Origin: Aspidiotus rigidus
Taxonomy: Eukaryota > Arthropoda > Insecta > Hemiptera > Diaspididae
DNA: 64,000 nt
Reading direction: 5' to 3'
NCBI GenBank assembly: GCA_035079385.1
Contig: JAVHKY010000054.1
Coordinates: 11,695,501 to 11,759,500 of the forward strand
Part shown: in pieces, positions 20,801 through 28,599 of the stretch
How positions within the stretch are numbered: the stretch's first letter is position 1
How the letters are laid out: the number at the start of each line of letters is the position of its first letter
Program-made: the position numbers and the translations under genes
Notes under the pieces: generated by a model
What the model was told of the DNA's origin: nothing
Database searches by the model: none
Seen by the model: only the letters and a program-made list of their open reading frames with translations

Positions 20801-23123
20801 AAAAAATACGGGACGGGAATTTGGAAAAAATAGGAGTCGATTTTTGAACTATGAGGTGGATGCCCAGGTGACGTCGTACTTTGAGTCAAGAAAAAAGTTG
20901 CTTCTGAGTCCTATAAAGACGTCCACCGTCCGCCGTCTTTCCGAGACTTTGTGGCTCAGGCCTCCTTTACGGAGGGAGAAGTGTTTCCGAAAGTTGACCG
21001 TGGGTATCCGAAGACTTGGGTAAAAAGAAAGAAAAAAATATGGGAATTGTGACTTGAAGGCAAGTGGAGTCGACTTTCAAATTCTGAAAGCGACGGTAAA
21101 AAAGAAATATAGAAATTTTCTCTTCCGCGGACAAAAATGTATTTGCTCCGGACTTCTATCGATATAACTCGAGATTTTAAAATAGATAATCTAGTATAGC
21201 CTAAGAATCTTAGTCCCCCACCCTCTTGTAGATAGGTCAATGATAGAAAATAATCTGAGTTCCACCCCTCCCTAAGGTAATAAAATTTAAGCGATCCATT
21301 TGCAATGAGAAGAAACGATGATAAACCGACAAAGTTACAGGCGAGTAACGGACAGCTTCGTCTGTTTGAAACCGGTTTCGTTTTACCGACTTTTCGTAGA
21401 AAAGCGAGTATTACACCCGTCACAGTTGTGGCAGAAAGGGGGAGAAATGAACTTTCTCGACGTTTTAGAGGTCATAGATCATCCCTACGTCATTTAAAAA
21501 ATTTCAGGTTTCCTTATTTTTTCCAGATTTCTCAAAACTTAGAATTCCTCATACTCCTTAGCCTCATGAACCCCCTCATAAACACCAACTCGAGGTCTTG
21601 AAGTACTATGAAAAGTAGGGTGAGACTACTTGGCTTCAACTTGAGGATGAACTGACATTGATTCGCGGAGTAGATAGTTAAGTACTTACAATTGAATCCT
21701 TCAAATCCTTGAACAATTTTCTCGGCATTTTCTTGAGGTCCGATTATGGTCCCGGCAAAGAAATCAATAAATGCGACCACAATGAGTCCGATCAAGAAAT
21801 TTTGAGCCTGTCAATAATCATAATACATCTTCATTAATACTCAACTCCAGTATATTTACCAATAAGTGATGATAAAAAAAAAAAAAAATGCCAGAAAGTG
21901 GACGTCTCAATATGGGATTGTACCCGCCCAAAAAAAAACGGTAATGTACACGATGAACAGAGAATACTAACTTTGAAAATTTTGATCCAGTGGTTCCCAA
22001 ACTGTGGAACGAGAAACAATCAAAATTTCCAATCTAAAGCTACGTAGCCATATATTCAATTTCTACCGACTAAAATACTAAAAAAACTCTGATGTACAAA
22101 ATCATAAATAACTAGCGAGCTTGACAACTTAAATTTTACCAGAGAGTACTAATTCCCCCCCCCGAGACAGCATCCTCTCATTCGCTCGTTCTGGCACGCG
22201 TTAAAATATTAGGCACTTAGTTACCTTTGATTCCCATTCGATACCGAGCGCGCAAATTAAAATCATAACGAAGATAGCGATCACTCCGACCAGTCGTATC
22301 GAGTCAATATCATTCTCCAATATTTTCGTGTGATATCTTTGCCACAGCAGATCATTCAACGACTCGCAGAAACCGATCGTATTCAGCGAGGCCGATACGG
22401 CATTTGCAAATGCTAACACAATACCGACAGAGGCGCCAAATTCAGCTCCTAAAGACCTCGATATGATGAAATAGATACCACCTGGAGATAAAAGGAAAAA
22501 ATAGAAGTCAAGCATTTTGCTGGACGCGAAAATTGAACAAGAGTCCGTGAATAATTCGCGAGTACCTCCTTTAACTTCACCGTTGGTACACAAAGCTGAC
22601 AGCGATAAGGTCGTGAGACCGCAAATTGCAGTCGATATGATGATGATAACGGTCGATTCGAGTATTCCACTCTGTGATACAATCCACGGCATACGTAGAA
22701 ATAACATAACACCCCAAATATTGAGTAAGCACGGGATGAGCACTCCTTGGATCCATCCCAATTTGAACCCCATCTCCTCGGCCGCGTGCTCGTGCGTTGT
22801 CGAAAACTCGATATCGTGCGGACTCTGGGTACAGAGAAAGAGCGATCGTAATATTTTATGCCACAATATGAAAAATATAACCTTGAATGTACCTTTTCAA
22901 CGTTGTAGTCACCGTGTAGTTCTCCTAACGATGGTCGTTTTACGCCCTTGTTATTTTTTCTATAATTAGTCATGCGAGGAAATACTTCTAGTGTCAAATT
23001 GCACACAGGATTATAAGCAGCCGCAGCGGTGCCATAAGTTACGGATTTTTGTTGCAACGTAACTTTGCACGATTCATCTTTTGTGTCGGGTAGGTCGCTC
23101 GTGGCTCGATTTGGTTCCTCCAT
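5690..23123 (-). CDS. SLC12 cation-chloride cotransporter (NKCC/NCC-like), 18 coding exons
   Basis: Electroneutral Na-(K)-Cl cotransporter of the plasma membrane. Coding exons: 23123-22893, 22824-22566, 22481-22225, 21807-21690, 18485-18334, 18135-17941, 17032-16801, 16722-16601, 16523-16388, 16308-16097, 12312-12071, 11992-11829, 11752-11620, 11547-11447, 10848-10734, 10638-10499, 9834-9723, 5825-5690. These sum to 3,057 nt (1,018 residues plus stop), and every junction is phase-compatible. Landmarks: T44 in LTLEVFPR and RPSLGELH (63-70) in the regulatory N terminus; LNIWGVMLF in helix 1; [51 protein letters not shown]; and the C-terminal [15 protein letters not shown]. Vertebrate NKCC/NCC proteins are about 1,000-1,210 residues, so this looks complete. 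Position 197 is Asn where NKCC and KCC members have the K+-coordinating Tyr. The first exon stays open upstream of the ATG to its acceptor at 23151, so an upstream coding exon is possible. It belongs to the Na-dependent SLC12A1-3 branch; ortholog identity is not settled. Confidence 0.95.
5826..7243. other. SLC12 intron 17, distal part
   Basis: A+T-rich with poly-A and poly-T runs and a patch of repeated GTTTTAAA words (6660-6840). No gene recognised. Confidence 0.5.
7244..7501 (-). pseudogene. LINE C-terminal fragment (post-RNase H)
   Basis: Translation includes [28 protein letters not shown] and SYPHCF, the conserved 'R+EVVL.RLRIGHT.LTH..L' tail that follows RNase H in I/R1-group non-LTR retrotransposons. 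In the same strand and intron as the RNase H piece at about 8.94-9.06 kb, and probably the same element split by the 7.55-8.92 kb insertion. Confidence 0.7.
7555..7995 (-). repeat. Right arm of long inverted repeat
   Basis: Reverse counterpart of 2085-2440, continuing into the A+T/CGCGGGG block field. The motif CATGTTCCATGTCTTTT at its edge is repeated in reverse at about 8893-8909, bracketing a ~1.3-kb composite insertion. Confidence 0.8.
8243..8612. mobile_element. Foldback/MITE-like palindrome
   Basis: Two ~165-bp arms, ACTACACAACAAAAAA... and ...TTTTTTTGTGTAGT, are near-perfect reverse complements around a short centre near 8415-8440. Shared arm text includes GAAAACCACATGAACGAAAT and CGACGCTGATCACGATGCCG. 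No coding capacity beyond ORFs created by the palindrome. Confidence 0.85.
8935..9070 (-). pseudogene. LINE RNase H fragment
   Basis: Reverse strand reads [20 protein letters not shown] followed by QATF, matching the RNase H motif 'W.PGHVGI.GNE..D.AAK' of non-LTR elements. Short and degraded; the remainder up to about 9240 shows no clear match. Confidence 0.65.
9071..9722. other. SLC12 intron 17, proximal part
   Basis: No gene or clear repeat recognised. It lies between the LINE RNase H trace and exon 17. Confidence 0.4.
9723..9834 (-). CDS. SLC12 coding exon 17
   Basis: Residues 937-974. [20 protein letters not shown] matches the conserved 'RQIRLNELL.EHS'. Acceptor TTTGCAG, donor GTAAGT. 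Confidence 0.92.
9835..10498. other. SLC12 intron 16
   Basis: Intron with no recognisable gene. It repeats phrases like GAACTCGACCT and CTTGATCTGAAA at loose ~150-nt spacing, perhaps an old tandem duplication. Confidence 0.4.
10499..10638 (-). CDS. SLC12 coding exon 16
   Basis: Residues 890-937. [18 protein letters not shown] and FFDSLIEPY match the family. Acceptor TTTGTAG. Confidence 0.93.
10734..10848 (-). CDS. SLC12 coding exon 15
   Basis: Residues 852-890. [20 protein letters not shown] then RIFTLSN, matching 'LTLL.PY......W..C..RVF'. Confidence 0.93.
10849..11446. other. SLC12 intron 14
   Basis: Contains open frames on both strands (about 11010-11404) but none fits the SLC12 protein, while exon 15 beyond it fits exactly. 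Nothing recognised. Confidence 0.6.
11447..11547 (-). CDS. SLC12 coding exon 14
   Basis: Residues 818-852. Ends in [15 protein letters not shown], the highly conserved 'IDVWWL.DDGG' motif. Confidence 0.93.
11620..11752 (-). CDS. SLC12 coding exon 13 (variable linker)
   Basis: Residues 774-818, mostly charged and not conserved. The acceptor TTGACTACAG at 11753 gives a 76-nt intron; an earlier in-phase AG would give a 31-nt intron and was rejected. Donor GA|GTAAAT. Confidence 0.75.
11829..11992 (-). CDS. SLC12 coding exon 12
   Basis: Residues 719-774. [20 protein letters not shown] matches the family 'HDAFD..YGV.V.R'; the rest is the variable linker. Confidence 0.88.
12071..12312 (-). CDS. 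SLC12 coding exon 11
   Basis: Residues 639-719. [40 protein letters not shown]. Separated from exon 10 by a 3.8-kb intron full of repeats. Confidence 0.93.
12560..13345 (-). pseudogene. LINE reverse transcriptase remnant in SLC12 intron 10
   Basis: Reverse strand reads [20 protein letters not shown], then STDDYSI where the catalytic (Y/F)ADD box is expected, then [20 protein letters not shown] and [10 protein letters not shown]. This is the RT palm-to-thumb region of an RNase H-bearing non-LTR element. Frameshifts split it, and the first catalytic-box residues are altered, so it is dead. Confidence 0.8.
13420..13650. repeat. Left inverted arm flanking minisatellite
   Basis: Shares, in reverse order, GTTAGCGTTCTTAG, CGTTTCCCGTGTTCTT and CGACTTGCAAG-type text with 15640-15830. 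Confidence 0.7.
13780..15465. repeat. ~24-27-bp minisatellite (about 65 units)
   Basis: Tandem array of TTCCAAGTCCAACAGTTGAA, TCCAAGAATTGGAAAATA and CAAAGTCCCACAATTTGA variants, arranged in higher-order groups of four to six. Long ORFs read through it on both strands, but they only reflect the period and stop-poor unit. The core (ACTTGGAAAnATTTTCAACT on the other strand) resembles the satellite unit at 41.3 and 63.7 kb. Confidence 0.92.
15455..15830. repeat. Foldback segment and right inverted arm
   Basis: Inner hairpin: GGCTTCGCGGCTCGCGAGTT (15467-15486) through ACCGAGGATGAGAAAAGGGA is matched in reverse at 15632-15690. The outer part pairs with 13420-13650, so the minisatellite lies within one larger inverted-repeat element. 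Confidence 0.75.
16097..16308 (-). CDS. SLC12 coding exon 10
   Basis: Residues 568-638. [13 protein letters not shown] opens the cytosolic domain; [20 protein letters not shown] matches the first C-terminal subdomain. Confidence 0.94.
16388..16523 (-). CDS. SLC12 coding exon 9
   Basis: Residues 523-568. [12 protein letters not shown], then two hydrophobic stretches and YLIVMYRQP, the last membrane helices before the cytosolic domain. Confidence 0.92.
16601..16722 (-). CDS. SLC12 coding exon 8
   Basis: Residues 482-522. [18 protein letters not shown] and GWRPTFK match the conserved C-terminal membrane segment. Confidence 0.94.
16801..17032 (-). CDS. SLC12 coding exon 7
   Basis: Residues 405-482. 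[20 protein letters not shown] is the helix-8 region; its S-T pair stands where family members have the Na+-site serines. Then [20 protein letters not shown]. The donor is G|GTAGGT at 16800, chosen because only this site keeps phase with exon 8. Confidence 0.92.
17042..17940. other. SLC12 intron 6
   Basis: No gene. GC-balanced unique-looking DNA with short shared phrases (GACCTACTTTAG) also found in the tandem repeats of intron 4. Confidence 0.4.
17941..18135 (-). CDS. SLC12 coding exon 6
   Basis: Residues 340-404. [18 protein letters not shown] begins the next helix; the large extracellular loop is shorter than in vertebrate NKCC1 and has two cysteines ([17 protein letters not shown]). Confidence 0.94.
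18334..18485 (-). CDS. SLC12 coding exon 5
   Basis: Residues 289-339. Encodes [18 protein letters not shown] followed by ANISGDLK, the broken helix that lines the ion path in this family. Follows a 3.2-kb intron. Confidence 0.95.
18667..19425. other. Extreme A/T island in SLC12 intron 4
   Basis: About 760 bp made almost only of A and T, with sharp edges against ordinary sequence at about 18665 and 19425. It differs from the TTAATTATTT simple repeat at 1-2090 because it is not periodic. The 83-codon ORF at 19116-19367 is Ile/Lys/Asn-rich with no recognised domain. Confidence 0.75.
19900..21100. repeat. ~255-275-bp tandem repeat, about five diverged units
   Basis: Recurring landmarks: TTTTGAACTATGA at about 20056, 20331, 20586 and 20845, and CGAAGGTTGACCT...GAAGACTTG at about 20490, 20740 and 20980. 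Spacings are 254-275 bp. Intronic and non-coding. Confidence 0.75.
21101..21689. other. SLC12 intron 4, unassigned part
   Basis: Nothing recognised between the tandem repeat and exon 4; ORFs here show no domain. Confidence 0.4.
21690..21807 (-). CDS. SLC12 coding exon 4
   Basis: Residues 250-289. [20 protein letters not shown] is a transmembrane helix matching the family 'KAQ..LL...' segment. Acceptor TTGACAG, donor GTAAGT. Confidence 0.92.
21808..22224. other. SLC12 intron 3
   Basis: Short A-runs and a C-run near 22156; no gene. Confidence 0.6.
22225..22481 (-). CDS. SLC12 coding exon 3
   Basis: Residues 164-249. Completes the signature [18 protein letters not shown], then [14 protein letters not shown] with Asn197 (codon at 22381-22383), and ends at GIEWESK. 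Confidence 0.95.
22566..22824 (-). CDS. SLC12 coding exon 2
   Basis: Residues 78-164. Carries [19 protein letters not shown] and two transmembrane helices, ending in CTNGEVKG. Donor GTACTC; phase 1 out. Confidence 0.95.
22893..23123 (-). CDS. SLC12 coding exon 1 (N-terminal regulatory region)
   Basis: Encodes residues 1-77. The acceptor ends at 23152, so the exon with its 5' UTR begins at 23151; the ATG at 23123 has G at -3 and +4. Contains [13 protein letters not shown], which aligns with the phospho-threonine region of NKCC proteins, and RPSLGELH. No RFxV-type kinase docking motif is visible here. Donor GTACAT at 22892. Confidence 0.88.
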
Positions 23124-23151
23124 GACGAGATACTGATGACCTCGTCCGAAC

Positions 23152-25170
23152 CTGTAAATTAAAGAACGATTCTATTTAATAAAAGCAATGTTATAAATCA
23201 AACTTGTTTCCTTTGAAGTAGAAAATGGGTAAAACTGAGAAGTGAACGCCCGAGCGCGCGTTTCTACAAAGATGAAATTCGACGTCGTACCGGGCCATAA
23301 ACGCTAAACTCCTTTGAATCATTCTTAACCACATAATACTTGTATTATTCCTCATTTGAATTTTAAAAAAAGAATAATATATTTCCGGTAAAAGACATAG
23401 GTAACAAATTACACAATATCGACGTTACATCATTGACAATAGTGAACGCGTACACCTTCTTCATCGTAGGAAGGAAGAAACCGTATGAAGATTTGATCAA
23501 TAAAGATTACTTGATGCATGGTATTATAAACAACTGATAAAACGCTATGAAGTGAAGTTATCGAACGCGCTAGACCTTATAATTTATCTTTAAACCGCCT
23601 AATGCTTGACTAAAATTTCTATCGGTACGTTTATTTACATGAATTTTATTGCCTTTCAGTTGTTTGTGTCACCTGTCAATTCGTCGTTGGAGAAGAAACC
23701 ATCTCGAATGAAGATGAGTGAGTACGATCCTGTTACGAAGATCGGTCTTCGAGACTCGAACCAATTTAGTTTCGGATGAGTAACGCAATCCGTCATCAAT
23801 CCTACATGATCAAATTGCTTATTACCACAATTTTAAAGCCTATTATTATCACATAAATACAGGCAACTTTATTAATTAGCATCGCATACATAGTTTTATG
23901 TACGGTCTCTAAAACAATCTATATCCTTCACTCGTCAATTTAAAAAAGTTAAACAGACAACCCATTACTAATTGAACATCCGCAGTGTTATAATATATGT
24001 ACTGTAAACATTAATTATTCGTTTTCAAGTGCTCGTAATTCAACTGTTATGTTTGATCGATAAGAAAACACTTGAACAAATTTATAGAATAGGAGAAGAA
24101 AATATAAAGAAAGTAGAACGAGCGCCGGATAATTTTGATAAAACGTTGGGTTAGGTTAGGTTCGACTCACATCCGCCCAGTCACCCCCTATCAACGGAAA
24201 GCTGCGAGTATACAATTCACGCTGTAGAGCTACACATGCAAAAACCTGTCGAAGGTCGAAAGATTCTCAAATTCATTCATGATCGAACTTCTATAATTAC
24301 GTTCGGGTACAAAGGGGCAGCCTTCAGAGTAAGTCCACAGATATCATAATTTTTTTTAAAATGCAGTCGTTTCTAGAAATACTAAATAAGGGGAGGAGAG
24401 GATTATGAATCAATAGAAAAAGGCGCAACATTATGCTCAATTTCCACAGGAGTTTGAACTTATGACCACTCACATAGGAGGCGGTCGTACGGTTAGCCAA
24501 GAAGAATAAGAGCAGCTAGGCTAAGTGCGCTGAAAGAAAAGTTCATCAAAAATTTTACTGCTGAAAACTGTTGGTATTGACTTCCTCATTACGCATCCAT
24601 CGCCTCCAGGACTATCTTAAGGCGGTCGTGTTTTTTCGATTTTTCTCAAAATGTATAGAGTTTAGAAGACAAATACCTCAGTGCGAAAATAATCTACATA
24701 GAATTTCCAAGAAAAAAGTGAACGCGATACAAATGAAGTCAACGCGCCTGCAAGATGACGCTCGGGCGGCAATCATTTTCGTGAAAATGCTGCAAAAGGC
24801 AAACAAATTACATGCTCTTTTTGATTTTTCTCGCGAGTAGCAAATCGTGCAACGAAAATACTCGCCAGCTACGCCATGTTAAATATGTTGAATCGGTACC
24901 CTAAAAATGTTGAGATAAATTATCCCACCAATCATTTTTTAGGAAAATTTCTCACTATTAGGAGCAGCTACTTATGTTACAAGAAGCGGATTTTCCTATC
25001 CTTTTTGTCATCAGTACGTGTATTGTGATGAAGAAACTTTTATTTAACAGGTTCATTCTTGACAAAGGGTTCTTTTATTTTTCAATAATATTTTATTCAT
25101 CTTTCCTATCTAAAAATTTAGTATCCTTGTATCTCGCTTCCTACAACACCTAGACTCTAGGTCTCATCTG
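23152..25170. other. Region 5' of SLC12; promoter expected here or further upstream
   Basis: No gene recognised. The first coding exon has an acceptor directly upstream (TTTACAG ending at 23152), so a non-coding or small coding 5' exon must lie in this region. A GGTTAGGTTAGGTT stretch near 24150 is too short to be telomeric. Confidence 0.5.
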
Positions 25171-25173
25171 AAG

Positions 25174-25560
25174 ATGGAACATCTCTCAAATCTTGAGGAC
25201 AAGATGAAAAAGTATTTCCCTTCCAATATTGACAAGTACGATTGGGTACGTAATCTGTACGCTGTTTCTGAAGAATGTGCTCCGCAAAAGAATTTGTACA
25301 GCTTCAAACAGACCGCTCATTGCAACTCAAGCACCACGAGCTTTCACTTCCGCAGTTCTGGCTAGCAGCAAAGTACAATACCCAGCTGTCTCCACAGACG
25401 CCCTCAATACTTTGCTATATTTTTCAACCATTTACTTATGCGAATTAGGTTTTTCTGTACTAACAAATATTAAAAGTAAAAAGCGCAAAAGATTATTAAA
25501 TGTCGATCGAGAAATGCGAGTCCTTTTTCACGGCACTTTCATCTCGCGGCACACAGTTTG
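25174..25560 (+). pseudogene. hAT-type (ZBED5/FAM200-like) transposase C-terminal fragment
   Basis: Two overlapping frames give HLSNLEDKMKKYFPSNIDKY plus DWVRNLYA and then LLYFSTIYLCELGFSVLTNI followed by KSKKRKRL. This matches the dimerisation domain end of hAT-derived transposases ('YLCE.GFS.L..IKSKKRNRL'). At least one frameshift near 25330-25380 separates the parts, and upstream catalytic regions are missing. Confidence 0.8.
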
Positions 25561-25589
25561 AGAATCACTGACTTGGAGCCTTTATTATT

Positions 25590-27145
25590 TTAATTTCATG
25601 TTTTTGCTTCCCACAGCCCCTGGAGCCTTTTTTTATTTTTATATTTTATATTTTTATATTTTTATCATTTTATTATTTTTTTCAATTTACTTATTTTTTT
25701 TTTGCTTCCTACAGCACCTAGAGCCTTTTTATCATTTTTATTATTTTTTAATTTTCTCTATTTTTTATTTTTTCATTTTTTTTAATTCCGTATGTCTATT
25801 TATCTTTTGATTTTGATTATTTTATTATTTTTATTTTTTAATCATTTTTTTAGGTTTTTTTTTGCTTCCTACCAGCATCTAGAGCCTTTTTTATATTTTT
25901 TTTCAATTTCAATTTTTTCAATTTTTCATTATTTTTGATTTTTCAATATTTTTTTCAAGTTATTTATTTTTTTTTTGCTTCCTACAGCACCCGAAGCTTT
26001 TTTTTTATTTTTATATTTTATTTTTTTATATTTCCATCATTTTAGTATTTTTTTCAAGTTACTTATTTCTTTTGCTTTCTACAGCACATAGAGCCTTTTT
26101 ATTATTTTTATTATTATTTTTATTTTTTAATTTTCTCAATTTTTTATTTTTTCATTTTTCATTCTTTCATTGTTTATTTTTTTATTTTTTTAATTCCATT
26201 TTTCTATTCATCTTTTGATTTTCATTTTCATTATTTCATTATTTTTATTTTTTCATCATTTTCTTCAGTTTTTATTGGTTCCTACAGCATCTAGAGTCTT
26301 TTTTTTATTTTTATTTTTTAATTTCAATTTTTTCAATTTTTTATTATTTTTCATTTTTTAATATTCTTTTCAAGTTATTTATTATTATTTTTTTGCTTCC
26401 TACAGCACCTAGAGCATTTTTCTATTTTCAGTTTTTTCAATTTCTTATTTTTCAATTTTTTCAATTTTCTACTTTTTATATAACTATTTTTTATTTTAAT
26501 TTTTTAAATTTTTTTCATTATTTTCATTATTTTTTTCAAATTATTTATTTTTTTTTTGCTTCCCACAGCACCTGGAGCCTTTTTTCATATTTCTTTTCTT
26601 ATATCTTTATTATTTTATTATTTTTTTCAAGTTATTTATTTTTTTCGTGCTTTGTACAGCACCTAGAGCCTTTTTATTATTTTTTTTAATTTTTCTAATT
26701 TTTTCATTTTCTCCATTTTTTATTTTTTCATTTTTTATTTTTTCTATCCATTTTTTTTTATTCATCTTTTTATTTTTGTTTTTATTATTTTATTATTTTT
26801 ATTTTTCAATCATTTTCTTAGGTTTTTCTTGCTTCCTACAGCACCTAGAGCCTTTTTTTTTATCTTTTTTTCAATTTCAATTTTTTATTATTTTTATTTT
26901 TTTATCATTTTCTTGCGTTTTTTTTTTGCTTCCTACAGCACCTAGAGCCTTTTTTTATTTTTTTTTTCAATTTCGATTTTTTTATTATCTTTGTTTTTTT
27001 ACTATTTTTTTCAAGTTATTTATTTTTTTTACTTCCCTCAGCACCTAGAGCCTTTTTTTTTATTTTTTCTTATTTTTATATTCTTATTTGTTATATTTTT
27101 TATTTTTCTGCCTCCCACAGCACCTGCAGCCTTTTTTTTTAGCTT
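25590..27145 (+). repeat. T-rich array with 13 CTTCCTACAGCACCTAGAGCC-type motifs
   Basis: Poly-T/ATTTTT stretches alternate with a ~20-nt motif near 25606, 25713, 25871, 25980, 26081, 26281, 26398, 26561, 26653, 26836, 26931, 27035 and 27114. Spacing is about 80-200 bp. Single relatives occur near 25125 and 50450. Phe-rich ORFs through it are not genes. Confidence 0.85.
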
Positions 27146-27149
27146 CGCT

Positions 27150-28085
27150 CTACAGTTTTCTTTCTGTTTTATGGCCATAATAGCCTCTTTCGTAAACCAG
27201 ATCGGGTAAGTGGAGTACCTTCTCCTGGATTTTCTCTTAGGAACCGTTTCTTCAAGTATCTCATTCAATCTTTCTTGTAGGTAGTTCGCTGCATCTTCAC
27301 TATCATCTATTTTGTACAGCGGTTCCCAGTCTATACCCTCCACCCCCCGATACAGCGCGAGAAAATCAGCTCTGGTGTAATTCCAAGCTGGGGTTATAAC
27401 CGTCACACTTGAAGGATCCCTCCTTTCCTTAGTTTTCATTCTGACCGTACTTGTAGAGGCCGATATTACAATTTCCAGGGGAGGGTGATACCGATCAACA
27501 TGAGTAACAAGTGAATCCGCGAGCGTGACCGCTGTCACTGAGACATTACTCAGTACCAAGTCAAGAGTTCTTTTTTGAAAATTTTCTACTGTATTAAAAG
27601 ATTTTAGACCAGCTATTTGAATGAGTTCAAGAAGTTCGTTTAATCTGTGATCGGAACTAAAGGTATCATCTGAGATGTGTGAATGACTGAAGGAAGGTAT
27701 ATTTAAGTCACCCAGGATCAAAACATTAGCCCCCCTTGATACAAGGCCGATAATTTTTTCATTTATTTTCCGATACGTCAATGGTGACGTGTTCGGAGGA
27801 AGATAAAATAATGCCACGTAGAGTATTGTCCCAGTACGTTTATAGTCGTAAAATTTCAGCCAAATATTTTCATACGTTGCATCATGTAATTCAAGTTCGA
27901 TAAGTCGCTCGACTCGTATCTCTTTATTCACAGCCAACAGCACTCCACCACCCCGTTCAATTGTCAGAGACCTCTCGCATCTATCCTGTCTGTACACGTT
28001 ATACCGTGGATCAAACAATTCGACCGACTGTATTCCCGCATGTAACCATGTTTCAGGAGCATTATACTTGTAAATTGCACAAGGG
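27150..28085 (-). mobile_element. Non-LTR retrotransposon endonuclease (APE-type) domain, truncated
   Basis: An uninterrupted frame runs from a conserved PETWL motif (about 28050) through DRCERSLTIERGGGVLLAV, VALFYLPPNTSP, LILGDLNIPSF and DRYHPPL, to a basic linker ending YPIWFTKEAIMAIKQKENCR. These are the successive motifs of the APE-like endonuclease that nicks the target for LINE insertion, including GDLN and the terminal His. The reverse transcriptase that should follow is replaced by the T-rich array at about 27140, so it is a fragment. The open frame over about 300 codons suggests a fairly recent insertion. Confidence 0.88.
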
Positions 28086-28599
28086 CTATAGGCTAGGCGT
28101 TACAATCTTATCCTTACAACTTAAATTAGGTAGGGTAAGGATATTAATAGGAATTATGTGTAAATAGCGATCGTGATAAAAATGAACGGAATTTGTAGGT
28201 GTGATGAATTTGTAGAATTGAGTGGTGAGTATAAGTTAGGGTTGAGTCGATGGTTTTGAAGTTGTTATTTAGTCCTGAAATAAAATTCAGGTTTCCTTAC
28301 TGGATTATGGGTATTTTTACTCCAGGTAATATAATTTATAAACTGAGTTTTAATGTTCATTCTACGAATATTTGGGTTGATTGACAGGCCACTGGTATTG
28401 AATCTAAAGAAAGGGAGTGACTCTCTCAATGGAAAAGTCTTGTCTTGCTAATTCCACTCTGTTCCAAATTTCCCAATTCACGAAAAGTCGAAGCTGGATG
28501 ACATCAAAAATAGGAACTATACCTAGATTCCCGGACATTTTCCTGAATTTTCGACAGGGAACCTGTTGTATGTTTTTTTTTTTTTGAGAAATTAATTTT

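Noticed and set aside
21305..21601. 98-codon + strand ORF in SLC12 intron 4
   Set aside because: No recognisable domain, no splice context, inside an intron of the opposite-strand gene.
24145..24165. Telomeric TTAGG repeat
   Set aside because: Only two to three units; isolated.
25598..27209. Phe-rich ORFs resembling membrane proteins
   Set aside because: Product of T-rich low-complexity sequence; repeated units, no conserved domain.
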